Below, in pieces: positions 34,866-37,306 of a DNA stretch of 37,306 nt. The DNA lies in assembly GCA_016714815.1 (NCBI GenBank), contig JADKBZ010000026.1, positions 1 to 37,306 on the forward strand, in the 5' to 3' direction. The stretch comes from Holophagales bacterium. Its GTDB lineage: Bacteria > Acidobacteriota > Thermoanaerobaculia > UBA5066. A program made the position numbers and the translations under genes. The stretch's first letter is position 1. Every line of letters starts with the position of its first letter. Under the pieces are notes generated by a model. It was not told the DNA's origin. It saw only the letters and a program-made list of their open reading frames with translations, and did no database searches.

Positions 34866-36400
34866 GTGGCTTATCGCGAGGTGGGAATGATCGAGGTAAA
34901 GAAGTTCTCCGGCAGTGGCTGGAGGGGGCGGCAAGAAGACGGTCGCCCGGCGGGTCGGTGTGGACCCGAAGACGGCACGGAATTACATCGCCGTGGCTGA
35001 GCAGTGCGGCCTGAAGCGGGAAGCCGGAGTGGCAGGCCTTACGGACCAGCTGCTCGGTCGGGTCCTTCTCGAGCTGGAAGGCTGGCGAGAGCGGGAGCAC
35101 GGGGAGACGTGGGCGATCTGCGAGAGCAGGCGGGGCCGGATCAAGGAGCTTCTGGAGGAGGACGTGCGGCTGACGAAGGTCGCGCGCCTGCTGGGGGCGG
35201 AAGGGACGGAAGTGCCGTACTCGACGCTGTACCGCTTCTCCAAGGAAGAGCTGGGCTTCGGCAAGGCGACGCCGACGATCGCCGTGCTGGAGGGCGAGCC
35301 GGGGCAGGAGCTGCAGGTGGACACGGGGTCCGTGGGATGGCTGTGGGGAGAAGGGGGAAAACGGAAGCTGAAGGCGTGGATCTTCACGGCGACGCGCTCG
35401 CGGCACCGCTTCGTCTACCCGACGCTGACCGAGACGACGAAGGACGCCATCGAGGCGTGTGAGGCGGCCTGGCGGTTCTACGGCGGGGTCTTCCGGGTCC
35501 TGCTGCCCGACAACACCAGCGCGATCGTGGACGAGGCGCGCAATCTCGGGGCGCAGATCCAGCAGACCTTCCTGGAGTACGCGCAGTCGCGAGGCTTCGT
35601 CGTCGACCCGGCGGGCCGGGCATCCGAAGGACAAAGCGCGGGTGGAGCGGTCGGTGTCGCACGTGCGGGAGGACTGCTTCGGCGGGAGCGGCTGAAGACC
35701 CTCGAAGAGGCCAGGACTTCGCCGAGCACTGGTGCCTGCGGAGTACGGCGCTTCGCCCCCACAGCCGGACGCAGAGGCCGCCGCTGGAGCACTTTCTGGC
35801 CGAAGAGAAGGGCCGGCTGCTGCCTGAGCCGGCCGAGCAGTACGACGTGCCGCGCTGGAGCGCGGCGACGGTGGAGCGCGACCAGTACATCCAGGTGGAG
35901 AAGGCGCTGTACTCGGTCCCGACCCGATACGTACGGCACAAGCTGACGACCCGGGCCGACAAAGGCGACGGTGCGCCTGTACGAGGACCGCATCCTGGGG
36001 AAGGTGCACGGCCGCGTGGGTCCCGGCGAGCGCGCCACGGACGTCAGTGACTTTCCCGAGGCGCAGCGGATTTACGCCCATCGCGACGTGGACGCCTTGA
36101 AGCGCAAAGCCGCCGAGGTCGGCCCGTGCACGGAAGAGCTGGCCGAGAAGATCCTCGACGACCCGCGGCCGTGGACTCGAATGCGGATGGTCCACGCGCT
36201 GGTCGGCCTGGCTCGAAAGTACGGCCACGAGAGGCTCGAGAAGGCCTGCCGCCTGGCGCTCGAGGCCGGGATGCACGACGTGACGAGGCTGAGAAGGCTC
36301 CTGGAACGCGGGCCGTGCCGGACGAGCCCGGACCCCGGCCAAGGTCGTCCCGATCGCGCGCTATCTCCAGGCCTCGCGATCACTTCCGCCCTGCGGCGGA
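34866..36400 (+). pseudogene. istA: IS21 transposase IstA, several frameshifts
   Basis: Pieces in different frames are: GTG 34866 with AYREVGMIEV; VARRVGVDPKTARNYI (helix-turn-helix); ELQVDTGSVGW with the first Asp; LLPDNTSAIVDEA with the second; DKARVERSVSHVREDCFGG with the catalytic Glu in another frame; then VERDQYIQVEKALYSVPTRYV and VRLYEDRILGKVHGRV. The last frame ends after RLRRLLERG. At least four frame changes make it inactive. Confidence 0.85.
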
Positions 36401-36409
36401 GCTGTGAGC

Positions 36410-37155
36410 ATGGAGACGATCTCTCCCGAGCTGAAGGGGGTCCTCAAGCGCCTCAAGCTCGGCCGCATGCTCGACACCCTCGAGCGCCTCGCCCTGGCCC
36501 GCCAGCAGAAGATCCCCACCAGGACTTCCTGCTCCTGGCGCTTTCTCGGGCGAAGCCGACCGCCGCGAAAGCCAGGCCGGCGAGCTGAGAGCCCAGAAGG
36601 CCCTCGACCCCGGAGATGCGGGTGGAGCGGTGGGACGAGACGGCCCAGGTCATCCTCGACCGCACACTCCTGAACGAGCTGGTGACTCTGCGCTTCCTCG
36701 GAAGACCACCGTCACGTCGCCATCGTCGGCCCCGTCGGCGTCGGCAAGACCTTCTGGGCCCACGCCCGGCAGGCCGCCTGCCGGCGCGGCCTCGGGTGCC
36801 CCTTCGGACCGACCGCATGCTCAAGACCCTCAGGCACGCCCCGCCTCGACGGCTCCCTACGAGGCCGAACTGCGCCGCCTGATCGCCGTGGACCTCCTGA
36901 TCCTCGACGACTTCGCCCTCGACGCCATGGACGCCGTCGAGAGCCGCGATATCCACGAACTGCTCACCGAGAGGGGCCCGCTCCGCTCCATCGTCGTCAC
37001 TTCCAACCGCGGGCCTGACGAGGCTCCCGACCTTCGCCGATCCCGTGCGCGCCCAGAGCGCCCTGGATCGCTTCACCTCCAACTCCTTCGACCTCGTCAT
37101 CGAGGGCGAGTCCTACCGCGCCCAGCAGAAACCCCGGCTGCCGCGTCGCACCTGA
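36410..37155 (+). pseudogene. istB: IS21 helper ATPase IstB, frameshifted
   Basis: The start METISPELKGVLKRLKLGRMLDTLERLALARQQKIP-like IstB N-terminus is followed by frame changes near 36520 and 36700. Walker A reads GPVGVGKTFWA (about 36729-36761), Walker B LLILDDFAL (about 36896), and VVTSNRGPDE is the sensor region. A stop lies at 37153-37155. The helper would not be made intact. Confidence 0.85.
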
Positions 37156-37186
37156 AAGACCGGCGCCGTGGACGCTGGCGGTCCGT

Positions 37187-37205
37187 GGAAACGCTTCGCG
37201 TTTCC
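37187..37205. repeat. Hairpin behind second istB
   Basis: GGAAACGC and GCGTTTCC form an 8-bp stem with the loop TTC, 31 bp behind the istB stop. Core and surroundings (GTGG before, CACCG after) resemble the hairpin behind the first istB. Confidence 0.6.
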
Positions 37206-37306
37206 CACCGACTTGGACACGCTTCTGAGTCCACGAGCGCCCACCGCGCTACCGGGAGCCTCTTTCTTTATGGAAAGGAGGACCAGACCGAGGCAAGCTC
37301 ACACCT

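Larger units (their letters stand above)
34690..37306 (+). mobile_element. IS21-family element, decayed, right end outside window
   Basis: The left end starts TGTCGGTTTTCACGACC and carries three repeats of the form TTTT(C)CACGACCT at about 34696, 34727 and 34761, as expected for transposase binding sites. Frameshifted istA and istB follow. No right inverted repeat was found before 37306. It belongs to a different IS21 subgroup from the first element: the proteins are only distantly alike. Confidence 0.8.

Noticed and set aside
34699..36342. Long minus-strand open frame across the second IS21 element
   Set aside because: The plus strand contains the IstA motifs in pieces; the antisense frame is low-complexity and has no domain.

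Overview
The window is very GC-rich DNA, with almost every third codon position G or C. It probably comes from a Gram-negative, respiring, fatty-acid-degrading bacterium. A MacB-type efflux operon ending in its own NtrC/histidine-kinase pair, a soluble Ser/Thr kinase fused to TPR-like repeats, and a Fe-S ETF:quinone oxidoreductase fit Acidobacteriota well. Deltaproteobacterial-type lineages are not excluded. No rRNA or protein marker in the window settles the taxonomy.

Left chromosomal part (1-26.2 kb). A rhodanese fragment overlaps a TlpA-type thioredoxin (1-799). Next come three group II intron copies in head-to-tail order on the minus strand (about 825-3287), directly behind the terminator of a six-gene minus-strand operon: fadB, fadA, acyl-CoA dehydrogenase, membrane Fe-S oxidoreductase (EMO type), etfB, etfA (12422 down to 3348). 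The operon forms a complete route: acyl-CoA is oxidised by the dehydrogenase, hydration, dehydrogenation and thiolysis are done by FadB/FadA, and electrons pass through ETF and the Fe-S oxidoreductase to the quinone pool. A 20-bp palindrome of the FadR/YsiA type overlaps its putative promoter. HflK/HflC, a J-domain protein and a Ser/Thr kinase follow (12.8-17.6 kb). Then comes a tightly coupled minus-strand operon for an RND-type adaptor, an ABC ATPase, two MacB-like permeases, an NtrC-type regulator and a sensor kinase (25047 down to 17968), and a partly duplicated helix-turn-helix locus (25.2-26.1 kb).

Right accessory part (26.2 kb to the end). A 45-nt 3' fragment of a tRNA-Pro(GGG) gene at 26245-26289 looks like the attachment site of a genomic island lying to its right. 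The island contains an AlbA-domain protein, an IS21-family element (27728-30110, 5-bp target duplication), and an operon of AAA ATPase/DUF4143, a CD-NTase-like nucleotidyltransferase and a DUF6602 protein with a PD-(D/E)xK-like motif. It also carries a DUF4258/MqsA-like toxin-antitoxin pair, an 82-nt group II intron remnant, and a decayed second IS21-family element running off the window. Before the IS21 insertion, the ATPase, nucleotidyltransferase, DUF6602 and AlbA genes would have lain consecutively on one strand. They are the best candidate here for a little-described, possibly anti-phage, system.
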